This document shows positions 24,944 through 34,900 of a stretch of DNA of 35,358 bases, piece after piece. The notes below the pieces were generated by a model, which saw only the letters and a program-made list of their open reading frames with translations, was not told where the DNA came from and ran no database searches. Source of the DNA: an uncultured Bacteroidota bacterium (lineage in GTDB: Bacteria > Bacteroidota > Bacteroidia > Flavobacteriales > Flavobacteriaceae). Each line of letters begins with the position of its first letter. Position 1 is the stretch's first letter. The DNA is taken from the NCBI GenBank assembly GCA_903889745.1, contig CAISYO010000212.1:1-35358 (forward strand). Direction: 5' to 3'. The translations under genes and the position numbers were made by a program.

Positions 24944-25525
24944 CTAAATAAATAATCCTTTAACGTTAGCAGCAAATAATTTTACGGCTATGGCAAGCAA
25001 AATTACACCAAATATTTTACGAATTACGCCTAATCCGTTATTTCCTAACAAGCGTTCAATTTTCCCTGATGATTTTAATACAGCATATACTACTATCACA
25101 TTTATAAGTATAGCAATAATGATATTAATGTTAGCATATACCGCACGCAAAGACAAAATGGTCGTCATTGTTCCTGCTCCCGCAATTAGAGGGAATGCAA
25201 TAGGAACAATAGATGCCGTACTAGGATTATCTTCTTTATATAGACGAATACCTAAAATCATTTCTAAGGCTAGAAAAAATAATACAAACGAACCCGCAAC
25301 GGCAAACGAATTAGCATCAATACCAATAAGTTTTAAAATTTCATCTCCTACAAATAAAAAGGCAATCATAATAACTGCTGCTACAATCGTTGCTTTTTCC
25401 GATTGAATATGACCCATTTTACTGCGTAAGTCTACAATAATTGGAATACTTCCCACAATATCAATTACCGCAAAAAGAATCATGCCTATTGTGAACACAT
25501 CTTTCCAAATAATTCCTGTCTCCAT
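24944..25525 (-). CDS. MarC family integral membrane protein
   Basis: A 193-residue protein with six predicted membrane helices. IGMILFAVIDIVGSIPIIVDL is the characteristic first helix (D-x-x-G-x-x-P), and AFPLIAGAGTMTTILSLRA is the signature of the MarC/UPF0056 family. KIFGVILLAIAVKLFAANVKG forms the last helix. The molecular function of the family is unsettled; the historical link to multiple antibiotic resistance is not supported for MarC itself. The ORF track starts at a TTG (25543) that is part of a TATATTTG promoter element, so I place the start at the ATG 25525 (METGIIWKDVF). It is first in a three-gene minus-strand operon. Confidence 0.9.
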   Translation of the reverse strand: METGIIWKDVFTIGMILFAVIDIVGSIPIIVDLRSKMGHIQSEKATIVAAVIMIAFLFVGDEILKLIGIDANSFAVAGSFVLFFLALEMILGIRLYKEDNPSTASIVPIAFPLIAGAGTMTTILSLRAVYANINIIIAILINVIVVYAVLKSSGKIERLLGNNGLGVIRKIFGVILLAIAVKLFAANVKGLFI

Positions 25526-25540
25526 TTCTGTAATTTTGTG

Positions 25541-25548
25541 CAAATATA
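25541..25548 (-). promoter_or_regulatory. -7 promoter element of the MarC operon
   Basis: The minus strand reads TATATTTG, an exact TAnnTTTG match followed by CA, 15 bases before the ATG at 25525. It overlaps and rules out the upstream TTG start. Confidence 0.6.
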
Positions 25549-25621
25549 AGGATATTGGCTAAAGAACTTTTTTAATTTAACGATACATTATCATATCAAG
25601 TTCAACTAGTATGACGAATTT

Positions 25622-25721
25622 AAACGCAAAGAGCGCCAAGAAAAAAGTAAAATATATCTGAGAATATCTTTTGAAACAATAAAACTGTCACCATCAGTAT
25701 AATCCTGTTCATCCGCGTTCC
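25622..25721. repeat. Degenerate intergenic repeat remnants
   Basis: The spacer holds AACGCAAAGAGCGCCAAG and, about 75 bases on, AATCCTGTTCATCCGCGTTC. Both look like fragments of the CGCAAAG and CATCCGCGT intergenic repeats that I recall from Bacteroidota genomes. No ORF or clear hairpin lies here. Confidence 0.35.
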
Positions 25722-25767
25722 AAATTTTCAAAGGCCAATTTTTTTCTAACTTCTGAATTCAAAATCG

Positions 25768-25775
25768 TATCTTTG
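25768..25775 (+). promoter_or_regulatory. -7 promoter element of the DUF3109 gene
   Basis: TATCTTTG matches TAnnTTTG and is followed by CA, 18 bases before the ATG at 25794. The TTG that the ORF track uses as a start is inside it. Confidence 0.6.
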
Positions 25776-25793
25776 CACTTTAATTACTACAAT

Positions 25794-26360
25794 ATGTTTC
25801 AGTTAAATAAAACCATCGTTTCCGAAGAAATCTTAGAAAAAGAATTTGTGTGCAACTTGTCTGCTTGTCAAGGCGCTTGTTGTGTTGATGGCGATGCGGG
25901 AGCACCTTTAGATGCCGAAGAAACCAAGATTTTAGCTGAAATTTTCGAAAAAGTAAAACCATTTCTTCGTCCTGAAGGAGTAAAAGCGATAGAAGCACAA
26001 GGAACACATGTAACTTCAGAATTTGGGGAATTAGAAACGCCATTAATTGATGGAAAAGATTGTGCTTATGTAATTTTTGATGGGAAAACCGCTCTTTGCG
26101 GAATCGAACAGGCTTATAATGAGGGAATTGTAGATTGGAAAAAACCAGTTTCGTGTCATTTATATCCTATCCGTGTAAAAGAATATTCTGATTTTGCTGC
26201 TGTTAATTATCATAAATGGCACATTTGTTCAGATGCTTGTGCTTTAGGGGAAGAATTAGGTGTTCCAGTATACCAATTTGTAAAAGAAGCTTTGGTTAGA
26301 AAATTTGGTCAATCTTGGTATGACGAGTTAGAAAAAGTAGCTCAAGATTTGAAAAAATAA
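25794..26360 (+). CDS. DUF3109 family cysteine-rich protein
   Basis: A 188-residue cytoplasmic protein with a conserved Cys pattern. CNLSACQGACCVDGDAGAPL (Cys20, Cys25, Cys29, Cys30) is followed by DCAYVIF, ALCGIEQAYNEG, SCHLYPIRV and HICSDACALG. Spacing of this kind suggests binding of zinc or an iron-sulfur cluster, like other CxxxCC-type proteins, but no activity is established. The ORF track adds seven residues by starting at a TTG within the promoter. The ATG at 25794 gives MFQLNKTIVSEEILEKEFVC, which I take as the true start. It stands alone, divergent from MarC and about 270 bases before nrdB. Confidence 0.88.
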   Translation: MFQLNKTIVSEEILEKEFVCNLSACQGACCVDGDAGAPLDAEETKILAEIFEKVKPFLRPEGVKAIEAQGTHVTSEFGELETPLIDGKDCAYVIFDGKTALCGIEQAYNEGIVDWKKPVSCHLYPIRVKEYSDFAAVNYHKWHICSDACALGEELGVPVYQFVKEALVRKFGQSWYDELEKVAQDLKK

Positions 26361-26628
26361 TTCTTTATTTCTTTACTAATTATTTGGTCTAAATAGCTTA
26401 TTTTATAGCCTCTCGCAACGTTTTAACGCTTGTTTAATTTCTTTTTAATACACTGATAATCAAATAATTGATTCTTTCATATTAATTTACTTACAAAATC
26501 AGCTTTGTTAAAAACTTAGTCCAATTGTGAATAAGTTTGCCTTTCTTTTTTCATTTCAAATGACAAACTTTGTAGTCTCCTTACAGATCAAATTTTTCAC
26601 CATTTATTATTCATAAAATCACATAGCT
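26361..26628. other. Intergenic region upstream of nrdB
   Basis: A 268-base AT-rich spacer without a credible ORF. It contains the candidate nrdB promoter and a long leader. I do not see a clear pair of NrdR-type boxes or a riboswitch fold. Confidence 0.5.
26504..26539 (+). promoter_or_regulatory. Candidate promoter of nrdBA
   Basis: TTTG (26504-26507) and TAAGTTTG (26532-26539) are 24 bases apart, slightly longer than usual. This would leave a leader of about 80 bases. A weaker alternative, AAACTTTG, lies at 26565-26572. Confidence 0.35.
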
Positions 26629-27606
26629 ATGTCAGTAGTAGAACCTATTTTGCAAGAAAACAAAGACCGATTTGTAATTTTTCCTATTAAACACCAAGAT
26701 ATTTGGGAATGGTATAAGAAACAAGAAGCGTGTATTTGGACCGCTGAAGAAATCGACTTGCATACCGATTTGAATGATTGGAATAATAAATTAAGCGATG
26801 ATGAAAAATATTTTATCAAGCATATTCTTGCTTTTTTTGCAGCTTCTGACGGAATTGTAAACGAAAATTTAGCCGAAAATTTCGTAAACGAAGTGCAATA
26901 TCCTGAAGCTAAATTTTTCTACGGATTTCAAATCATGATGGAAAATATTCATAGCGAAACCTATTCTTTATTGATCGATACGTATGTGAAAGACGAAGTT
27001 GAAAAAAATAAATTATTTCATGCTATTGAAACATTTCCAGCTATTAAAGAGAAAGCTCAATGGGCACTTAAATGGATTGAGTCTGATTCTTTTGCAGAAC
27101 GATTAATTGCTTTTGCAGCCGTAGAAGGAATTTTCTTTTCAGGTTCATTTTGTTCAATTTACTGGTTGAAAAAACGCGGATTAATGCCTGGATTAACCTT
27201 TTCAAATGAATTAATTTCTCGTGATGAAGGAATGCATTGTGATTTTGCCGTGCATTTACATTCGCACCACATTGTAAATAAAGTCCCAAAAGAAAGAATT
27301 ACAGAAATTATTGTAGATGCTTTAAATATAGAACGTCAATTCATAACCGAATCGCTTCCGGTAAGTTTAATTGGAATGAATGCAACGTTGATGACGCAAT
27401 ATTTAGAATTTGTTACTGATAGATTGTTAGTAGAATTAGGTTGCGAAAGAGTTTATAATTCATCTAATCCATTTGATTTTATGGACATGATTTCGTTGCA
27501 AGGAAAAACAAATTTCTTTGAAAAACGCGTAGGTGAATACCAAAAAGCTGGAGTAATGAATTCGGATTCCGAATCAAGTAAAATTAGCTTCGACGCTGAT
27601 TTTTAA
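26629..27606 (+). CDS. nrdB: Class I ribonucleotide reductase, small (beta) subunit
   Basis: A 325-residue di-iron radical subunit. Expected residues are present: Asp43 (AEEIDLHTD), the helix [13 protein letters not shown], Glu105 and His108 in [13 protein letters not shown], with Tyr112 at the position of the stable tyrosyl radical, then [12 protein letters not shown] and [14 protein letters not shown] for the remaining Glu/His ligands. This sequence is of the eukaryote-like class Ia kind. The C-terminal tail ISFDADF matches the peptide that docks into the large subunit. With NrdA it reduces ribonucleoside diphosphates to deoxyribonucleotides. It lies 107 bases before nrdA, in the order B then A. 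Confidence 0.96.
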   Translation: MSVVEPILQENKDRFVIFPIKHQDIWEWYKKQEACIWTAEEIDLHTDLNDWNNKLSDDEKYFIKHILAFFAASDGIVNENLAENFVNEVQYPEAKFFYGFQIMMENIHSETYSLLIDTYVKDEVEKNKLFHAIETFPAIKEKAQWALKWIESDSFAERLIAFAAVEGIFFSGSFCSIYWLKKRGLMPGLTFSNELISRDEGMHCDFAVHLHSHHIVNKVPKERITEIIVDALNIERQFITESLPVSLIGMNATLMTQYLEFVTDRLLVELGCERVYNSSNPFDFMDMISLQGKTNFFEKRVGEYQKAGVMNSDSESSKISFDADF

Positions 27607-27627
27607 AAATAATTAAAACGTTATAAA

Positions 27628-27723
27628 ATGTCGGGAGACTTACGTTTTTTAATCAATTGTTTATTAACCGAAAGCAAGGAAGGGATTGCTTGTTTTCAAA
27701 ATTTTAAAAGCTTATGTATGTAG
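27628..27723 (+). CDS. Possible 31-codon leader ORF between nrdB and nrdA
   Basis: Too short for the ORF track. ATG at 27628 opens a frame ([19 protein letters not shown]...) that ends at a TAG (27721-27723) overlapping the first codons of nrdA, whose ATG is at 27714. It spans almost the whole spacer, includes two Cys and a small hairpin (AAGCAA / TTGCTT around 27672-27691), and could couple translation to nrdA. Chance occurrence of a 31-codon frame is quite possible and I know of no homologue. Confidence 0.25.
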   Translation: MSGDLRFLINCLLTESKEGIACFQNFKSLCM

Positions 27724-30146
27724 TAAAAAGAGATGGCCATAAGGAGCCAGTAATGTTTGACAAAATCACGGACAGAATTAAAAAACTATGTTATGGATTA
27801 AATGACATGGTAGATGCGGTAAAAGTAGCCATGCGTGTAATTGAAGGATTATATGATGGAGTTACCACATCTGAATTGGATAATTTAGCAGCCGAAACAG
27901 CCGCTTCCATGACGGCTACACATCCTGATTATGCTCAACTTGCCGCTCGTATAGCAATTTCTAACCTACACAAAAATACAAACAAATCATTCTCGGAAAC
28001 GATGAGTGAAATGTATCATTATGTAAATCCAAGAACCAATCAAGAAGCACCTTTACTATCTCAAGAAGTATATGAAGTAATTAAAGAAAATGCTGCTTTT
28101 TTAGATTCTCACATTATATATACACGAGATTTTAATTATGATTATTTCGGTTTTAAAACACTAGAACGTTCTTATCTATTAAGAATCAATGGACAAATTG
28201 TTGAACGGCCACAACATATGTTGATGCGTGTAGCTGTTGGAATCCATTTAAATGATATGGAAGCCGCTATTGAAACGTATGAATTGATGTCTAAAAAATT
28301 CTTTACACACGCTACGCCAACATTATTCAATGCAGGAACGCCAAAACCTCAAATGTCTTCGTGTTTCTTGTTGACCATGAAAGATGATAGTATTGATGGA
28401 ATTTATGATACGTTAAAACAAACGGCTAAAATTTCGCAATCAGCTGGAGGAATTGGTTTAGCAATTCACAATGTAAGAGCAACCGGTTCATACATTCGTG
28501 GTACAAACGGAACTTCAAACGGAATTGTTCCAATGTTACGTGTTTATAATGACACGGCTCGATACGTAGATCAAGGTGGAGGAAAACGTAAAGGAAGTTT
28601 TGCAATTTATTTAGAAACTTGGCATGCCGATATTTTCGAATTCTTAGATTTGAAAAAGAATACCGGAAAAGAAGAAATGCGTGCTAGAGATTTATTCTTT
28701 GCGATGTGGACTTCAGATTTGTTCATGAAACGTGTAGAAGAAGATACTACTTGGACGTTAATGTGTCCAAACGAATGTCCTGGATTAGATGACGTTTATG
28801 GTGATGAGTTTGAAGCATTATATACATCGTATGAAGCTCAAGGAAAAGGAAGAAAAACCATCAAAGCACGTGAACTTTGGGAAAAAATACTAGAATCTCA
28901 AATTGAAACAGGAACACCATATATGTTGTATAAAGATGCAGCGAATAGAAAATCCAATCAAAAGAATTTGGGAACCATTCGTTCGTCTAATTTGTGTACC
29001 GAAATTATGGAATACACTTCTGCAGATGAAATTGCGGTGTGTAACTTGGCTTCGATTTCGTTACCAATGTTTGTTGAAAACGGAGCATTCAATCACGAAT
29101 TATTATACAATGTAACAAAACGAGTAACGCGAAATCTAAACAAGGTAATTGACAGAAATTACTACCCTGTTATCGAAGCTGAAAACTCAAACATGCGTCA
29201 CCGCCCTGTTGGATTAGGTGTACAAGGTTTAGCCGATGCATTCATTATGTTGCGTTTGCCGTTTACAAGTGATGAAGCAAAAAAATTGAACCAAGAAATT
29301 TTTGAAACGTTGTATTTTGCTGCGGTTACCGCTTCCATGGAAATGGCTAAAGAAGAAGGGCCTTATTCAACTTTTGAAGGTTCGCCAATTGCTAACGGAG
29401 AATTCCAACACAATTTATGGGGATTAAAAGATGAAGAACTTTCTGGACGCTGGGATTGGGCAAGTTTACGAAAAGAAGTAACGAAAAATGGGGTTAGAAA
29501 CTCATTATTAGTTGCGCCAATGCCTACCGCTTCTACTTCGCAAATTTTAGGAAACAATGAAGCTTTTGAACCGTATACTTCAAATATTTATACTAGAAGA
29601 GTACTTTCAGGAGAATTTATCGTTGTAAACAAACATTTATTAAACGATTTAGTAGAAAGAGGTATGTGGAACGAAACGTTGAAGCAAGAAATTATGCGTC
29701 ACAATGGTTCGGTTCAAAATATTGAAAGAATTCCACAAGATTTAAAAGATTTATATAAAACCGTTTGGGAAATGTCCATGAAAGATATTATAGATATGAG
29801 TCGTCAAAGAGGATATTTTATTGACCAATCACAATCGTTGAACTTGTTCTTGCAGGATGCTAATTATGCAAAATTAACTTCTATGCATTTCTACGCTTGG
29901 AAATCAGGTTTAAAAACAGGAATGTACTATCTACGAACAAAATCTGCGGTTGATGCCATCAAATTTACGTTAAACAACGACAAAAAAGCAGAGCCAATTG
30001 AAGTGCAAGAACAACCTGTTGACCAAAAACTGGAGGCAATTGCAGTTTTAGAAGAGCCTGCAGAAATGACCGCAGAAGAATACAGAGCCATGATTGAACT
30101 TGCAAAAAATGCCGGACCAGACGAATGTGAAATGTGTGGGTCTTAA
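27714..30146 (+). CDS. nrdA: Class I ribonucleotide reductase, large (alpha) subunit
   Basis: An 810-residue catalytic subunit. Residues 1-90 form an ATP-cone ([18 protein letters not shown]), so dATP/ATP activity control is likely. The catalytic barrel contains Cys217 (MSSCFLLTM), Asn426, Cys428 and Glu430 (NLCTEIM), and Cys443 (VCNLASI), corresponding to the redox pair, radical Cys and proton-transfer residues. [16 protein letters not shown] and [17 protein letters not shown] are further family signatures. The C-terminus CEMCGS (Cys805, Cys808) is the swinging dithiol that re-reduces the active site. A linker of about 60 residues rich in Glu/Pro precedes it. The gene follows nrdB and ends at a hairpin terminator. 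Confidence 0.96.
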   Translation: MYVVKRDGHKEPVMFDKITDRIKKLCYGLNDMVDAVKVAMRVIEGLYDGVTTSELDNLAAETAASMTATHPDYAQLAARIAISNLHKNTNKSFSETMSEMYHYVNPRTNQEAPLLSQEVYEVIKENAAFLDSHIIYTRDFNYDYFGFKTLERSYLLRINGQIVERPQHMLMRVAVGIHLNDMEAAIETYELMSKKFFTHATPTLFNAGTPKPQMSSCFLLTMKDDSIDGIYDTLKQTAKISQSAGGIGLAIHNVRATGSYIRGTNGTSNGIVPMLRVYNDTARYVDQGGGKRKGSFAIYLETWHADIFEFLDLKKNTGKEEMRARDLFFAMWTSDLFMKRVEEDTTWTLMCPNECPGLDDVYGDEFEALYTSYEAQGKGRKTIKARELWEKILESQIETGTPYMLYKDAANRKSNQKNLGTIRSSNLCTEIMEYTSADEIAVCNLASISLPMFVENGAFNHELLYNVTKRVTRNLNKVIDRNYYPVIEAENSNMRHRPVGLGVQGLADAFIMLRLPFTSDEAKKLNQEIFETLYFAAVTASMEMAKEEGPYSTFEGSPIANGEFQHNLWGLKDEELSGRWDWASLRKEVTKNGVRNSLLVAPMPTASTSQILGNNEAFEPYTSNIYTRRVLSGEFIVVNKHLLNDLVERGMWNETLKQEIMRHNGSVQNIERIPQDLKDLYKTVWEMSMKDIIDMSRQRGYFIDQSQSLNLFLQDANYAKLTSMHFYAWKSGLKTGMYYLRTKSAVDAIKFTLNNDKKAEPIEVQEQPVDQKLEAIAVLEEPAEMTAEEYRAMIELAKNAGPDECEMCGS

Positions 30147-30174
30147 TTTTTTAAAAAAAGAATAAAGTAAATAG

Positions 30175-30207
30175 AAAACAGCCATCACTCGATGGCTGTT
30201 TTTGTTT
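30175..30207 (+). terminator. Rho-independent terminator after nrdA
   Basis: A 12-base perfect stem, AAAACAGCCATC / GATGGCTGTTTT, with loop ACTC, is followed by TGTTT. Confidence 0.9.
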
Positions 30208-30228
30208 AAATAATTACAATCCAATTCG

Positions 30229-30236
30229 TATATTTG
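30229..30236 (+). promoter_or_regulatory. -7 promoter element of the 74-residue gene
   Basis: TATATTTG is an exact TAnnTTTG match, 17 bases before the ATG at 30254. A TTG 24 bases further upstream lies in the terminator tail. Confidence 0.55.
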
Positions 30237-30253
30237 AAAAAAATAAAAGTAGT

Positions 30254-30478
30254 ATGTCAAAAGATAAAAAAGGAGTTTATACAGGAATTATAGAAAAAGA
30301 TGCCGATGGAAATTATTTTTGTGGCGAATATTTATTGGATTATCAGTACACCGAAAAAAATTTCAAAGTAGGCGATGAGGTGAATATCAAATCGGTCATC
30401 GTAAATCCGAGTGATAAAAGCTATAATCAATATCCAAAAAAATCAAGACATTTCTTCTTAGCTAACGAAAAAGAATAA
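30254..30478 (+). CDS. Small hypothetical protein, probably cytoplasmic
   Basis: A 74-residue protein without signal peptide or membrane segment. It reads KGVYTGIIEKDADGNYFCGEYLLDYQYTEKNFKVGDEVNIKSVIVNP and looks like a short beta-barrel (OB- or SH3-like strands) with a basic Tyr/Lys-rich tail (PKKSRHFFLAN). I do not recognise a family. It has its own promoter-like element after the nrdA terminator and lies 41 bases before the dGTPase gene, so the two may be co-transcribed. Codon use looks like its neighbours. Confidence 0.72.
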   Translation: MSKDKKGVYTGIIEKDADGNYFCGEYLLDYQYTEKNFKVGDEVNIKSVIVNPSDKSYNQYPKKSRHFFLANEKE

Positions 30479-30519
30479 TTTCTAAAATCATAAATCTACA
30501 ATCTTCAATCTAAAATCTT

Positions 30520-31866
30520 ATGATGCAATGGGAACAATTGTTGTCTTTGAAAAGACAAGGCGACACCAGTAAACGATTACGAAAAGAGCAAGATGATACT
30601 CGTTTAGGCTTTGAAGTCGATTATGATCGAATTATTTTTTCTTCGGCATTTAGAAGTTTACAAGATAAGACCCAAGTCATTCCTCTTTCAAAAACCGATT
30701 TTGTGCACAACCGTCTTACACATAGTTTGGAAGTTTCGGTAGTCGGTCGTTCATTGGGACGATTGGTTGGAAAGCAAATCATTGCAAATTATCCCCACTT
30801 GCAAGAAGTTTATGGCTATCAAGCTAATGATTTTGGAGCAATTGTAGCAGCTGCGGCATTGTCACATGATATTGGAAATCCGCCTTTTGGTCATTCAGGC
30901 GAAAAAGCAATAGGAGAATATTTTAAAACTGGGAACGGATTTCAATATAAAGAGCATTTGACCGAAAAGCAATGGCAAGATTTAATAGATTTTGAAGGTA
31001 ATGCTAACGGATTTTCGGTTTTAACGTCTACAAGAGAAGGAATTGAAGGTGGTTTGCGTATTTCTTATGCAACTCTTGGCGCTTTTATGAAATATCCTAA
31101 AGAAAGTTTACCCAAAAAACCAACGTCTAAAATTTGCGATAAAAAATATGGTTTTTTTCAATCGGATAGCGCATTTTTTGTTGAAGTGGCTACTGAATTA
31201 GGGTTAATTGCTAATAAATCGGGAAATGATATTGGATTTGAACGTCATCCACTGGCTTATTTAGTAGAAGCTGCCGATGATATTTGCTATACTATTATCG
31301 ATTTTGAAGACGGAATTAATTTAGGATTAATTCCAGAAGAATATGCGTTAGAATACTTAATTAAATTGGTTAAAAACGGTATTGATACTAAAAAATATAA
31401 CGAATTAACTACAAAAGAAGATCGAATCAGTTACTTGAGAGCTTTAGCCATTGGAAGTCTAATAAATGATGCAGTTGCTGTTTTTATGGATAACGAAAAA
31501 TCGATTTTAGCTGGCGAATTTCCATACGCTTTAATGGATAAAAGCCAATACAAAGCGCAAATGAATGATATTATTCAAATAAGTATTAAAAACGTTTATC
31601 AAAGTAGAGAAGTAGTTCAAAAGGAAGTAATGGGTTACAAGGTAATCAACACACTTTTAGATTGTTTTTGTACCGCAACCAATAAAAAAGAAAACGGAAC
31701 GGCTTCGAATTATGATGAATTAGTATTAAAATTATTACCCGAACGATTTCAATTCCAAAAAGAAAATTTGTACGATAGATTGATGCATGTTTGTCATTTC
31801 ATATCGCTATTAACCGACGGAAAAGCTGTTGAATTATACAAAACCATTCAAGCAAACAAAAGTTAA
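30520..31866 (+). CDS. dgt: Deoxyguanosinetriphosphate triphosphohydrolase (dGTPase), HD domain
   Basis: A 448-residue HD-superfamily enzyme that releases triphosphate from dGTP or other dNTPs. FSSAFRSLQDKTQVIPL and HNRLTHSLEVSVVGRSLGR open the family fold. The metal site is His68, His116-Asp117 (ALSHDIGNPPFGHSGEKAI) and the later Asp in YLVEAADDICYTIIDFED. Length fits the dGTPase group rather than shorter HD nucleotidases. It probably counterbalances NrdAB by removing excess dNTP and may defend against phage by depleting dNTPs, as some relatives do; both are inferences. Start is one of two adjacent ATGs at 30520 and 30523. Confidence 0.93.
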   Translation: MMQWEQLLSLKRQGDTSKRLRKEQDDTRLGFEVDYDRIIFSSAFRSLQDKTQVIPLSKTDFVHNRLTHSLEVSVVGRSLGRLVGKQIIANYPHLQEVYGYQANDFGAIVAAAALSHDIGNPPFGHSGEKAIGEYFKTGNGFQYKEHLTEKQWQDLIDFEGNANGFSVLTSTREGIEGGLRISYATLGAFMKYPKESLPKKPTSKICDKKYGFFQSDSAFFVEVATELGLIANKSGNDIGFERHPLAYLVEAADDICYTIIDFEDGINLGLIPEEYALEYLIKLVKNGIDTKKYNELTTKEDRISYLRALAIGSLINDAVAVFMDNEKSILAGEFPYALMDKSQYKAQMNDIIQISIKNVYQSREVVQKEVMGYKVINTLLDCFCTATNKKENGTASNYDELVLKLLPERFQFQKENLYDRLMHVCHFISLLTDGKAVELYKTIQANKS

Positions 31867-31889
31867 AGTTTATTAATTAAAAATAATAT

Positions 31890-31919
31890 TTTGAAAATTC
31901 CATTAAAATGCTAATTTTG
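31890..31919 (+). promoter_or_regulatory. Promoter of the T9SS type A gene
   Basis: TTTG (31890-31893), 18 bases, then TAATTTTG (31912-31919). This is the best full match to TTG-N17-23-TAnnTTTG in the window. It lies 33 bases before the ATG. Confidence 0.7.
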
Positions 31920-31952
31920 TGAGAATTAAATTCATAAAACCCTAAATTAATC

Positions 31953-34900
31953 ATGAAAAAACAATTACTATTAATCTTAAGTTCAGTGGTGCTTCTTGGA
32001 ATAAGTTGTACTGATAAAATTTCTAAAAAAGAGATTGTTTCAAGCAACAAAATGACAGATGTTATTAAAACTAATTCAACATCAATTAATAGTAATTCAA
32101 TTATTAAATCTAAAATTAAAAGCGCTGAAGTTAAAATAAATCATAATAATAGTGATGTTACAATTCTGTCAAATGCAGAGCTTGCAAGAATTGAAATATT
32201 AAGAAAAAAACATCAAGCTTTTTTAAATAATTCCCCTTTCAAAAAGGTATTAGCTTTAACTAAAAAGGAACGAAAAGCAATGGGTATTCCGCCAAATAAG
32301 TTCTACGAACAAGAGTGGGAATTATCTATGAATCCTGAAACAGGAAGACCACATCCTGAAAATTTGGATGCAATTAGAAATCAAATAATTACACAGAGAC
32401 AGCAAATATTAGAATTAGGAAGAACTCCAGGTGATGCTTCGGATAATAGTTGGGTTGAAAGAGGACCAAATAATGTTGGAGGTAGAGTTAGAGCTATTAT
32501 GTTTGACCCTAATGATACAACTTACAAGCGAGTTTTTGCTGGGGGAGTAAGTGGTGGTTTGTGGGTAAATAACGATATCACAACAAATACAGCTTGGACA
32601 AGAGTAAATGTTCCTGAAAATTTATCTGTTTCAGCAATAACATATGATCCAAATAACACAAATATTTTTTATTTAGGAACTGGTGAGTCTTATGTTGGAG
32701 GTGATGTAAATGGAGATGGTGTTTGGAAATCAACAAATGGTGGAACCACATGGACAAAAATTTTTGGAGGAATTATAGGGCCAACCACTTTTCAGTCCGC
32801 TGCAGATTTAACTATAAATAGTCCTTCAAATGTATCAGGGAATTATGCATGTTATCCAACTACTGCTTTTGGTTTAAATCCTATTACGGCTATTACTGCA
32901 AATGTGGTTTTAGCAACAGATGCAACATCTCCAATCTATGATGCATGTCAATCGTCTACAGTAGGCGCAACTTTAACAAATGCTGCAGCTTTAAACGGAA
33001 AGATTGCTTTAATAAGAAGAGGCTTGTGCCCGTTTGTTTTAAAAGTTAAAGCGGCTCAAAATGCTGGCGCTATAGGTGTAATTATGATGAATAATGTTGC
33101 AGGAACACCAGTTGCGATGGGTGGAGATGACCCAACTATAACAATTCCTTCAATAATGATTTCTATGGAAGATGGAGATGCTTTAGAAGCCGCTGTTTTA
33201 GCAGGAACTGTCTCAGGCACTATTAATCCTGTTGTTGCTGGTGCTTTTACGGGTAATTTAGTTCCTGGGCAACAACATATTAACGATATTAAAGTAAGAA
33301 ATAATGCTGGCGTATCTGAAATTTATGTTGCGGTAGGTGATACTTTCTATAGTGCAGCTAATCAAGCAACATATTTAGGAGGACCAGCATTCGGATTGTA
33401 TAAATCTGTTGATGGAGGGGCCAATTGGAATTTATTGACATTACCTTTAACTGTTGATAGAAATAAAACTTGTCCAAATGATATTGAAATTGGCCCAGAT
33501 AATACCATATGGGTCGCAACTACTAATAGTTTGGTTTATGGTGATGGAGGTGGAAGAATTTTATCATCTACTAATGGTACAACTTTTACCACACGTCATA
33601 CAGTTCCTTCTGGAAAAAGAACTCAAATAGCTGTAGCGTCTACAAATGCTAGTAAAATATATGTTTTATCAGAAGATTCTACTAATGGTGAGGCAAATAT
33701 TTATTTAACAACAAATGGTTTTACGAGTGTAACAACATTATCAGAACCTGCAGCTATTCATGGAACTACTGCTACTGATTTTTGTCGTGGACAAGCATTT
33801 TATGATTTAACAATTGCTGTAGACCCTGCAAATGATGCTATTGTGTATATTGGTGGTATTGATATTCACCGTTCAGCAAATAGTGGTACAACTTGGCAAA
33901 CAATTTCAAAATGGAGTTCAGGATACGGAACTGGTGTTTCTGTTGTTCATGCCGATCAACACGCTATGGTGCTTAGACCAGGAAATAGCAATCAAGCTAT
34001 TTTTGGTCACGATGGAGGAGTTAGTTTTGCTTCTAGTTTATCTGCCGCACCAACTTCAACATCAGCAATACAAACAAGAGTAAATGGATTAAATGTTACA
34101 CAGTTTTATAGTGTTGGAGTAGCTCCAACCAATTCAGTAAGTGGTTTAACAGGAGAATATTTTGCGGCAGGCGCACAAGATAACGGCACACAATATTTTG
34201 AAAATGCTCAAGCAGGAATTAATGGTTCTTTTCAATCTCAAGGCGGAGATGGAGCTTATACATTATTTGATCAAGGTGCTGATAAATATTACATTTCAAA
34301 TTATGTGTATAATGAAAGTATTAATTTAAGGCCATTACCAGGTTCTTCCATATTGATTACCAGAACATTGGATAATGATAATAATAATAGTAACAACGGA
34401 GCATTTATCGCGCCAATGGTTTTAGATTCAAATCTTGATATTTTGTATTCTGATTATTCTAATGGAACAAATTATAGTGTTAGAAGATATAACAATATAA
34501 AATCTGGAACAGTCGTAAGAACAGATTTAACAAATGCATTATTAACATCATCACCTACTGCTTTTGCTGTTTCTCCTTTCACAACAGCATCTACAACTTT
34601 GTTAGTTGGTACACGATTAGGAAAATTACTTAGAGTTACTAATGCAAATTTAACCACACCAATTTGGGCTGATATTACAGGACCAAGTTTTGTAGGAAGT
34701 ATTTCAGATGTTGAATTTGGAGCATCTAACAATGAAATTTTTGTAACAATGCACAATTATAATGTTGTTAGTATCTGGTATACTGCAAATGGTGGTACAA
34801 CGTGGGCATCAAAAGAAGGTAATTTACCTGACCTACCTGTGAAATGTATCTTGAGAAATCCATTAAATGCTAATGAAGTTATTATTGGAACTGAACTTGG

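Noticed and set aside
24990-25406. 138-residue plus-strand ORF opposite MarC
   Set aside because: It is the reverse reading of a hydrophobic membrane gene, which often yields long antisense frames. MarC is clearly the real gene.
30479-30519. AATCT-rich direct repeats before dgt as a regulatory site
   Set aside because: The four short AATCT repeats are typical simple AT-rich spacer sequence and show no symmetry or fit to a known operator.
34472-34756. 94-residue minus-strand ORF
   Set aside because: Antisense within the T9SS type A gene, with no supporting motif.
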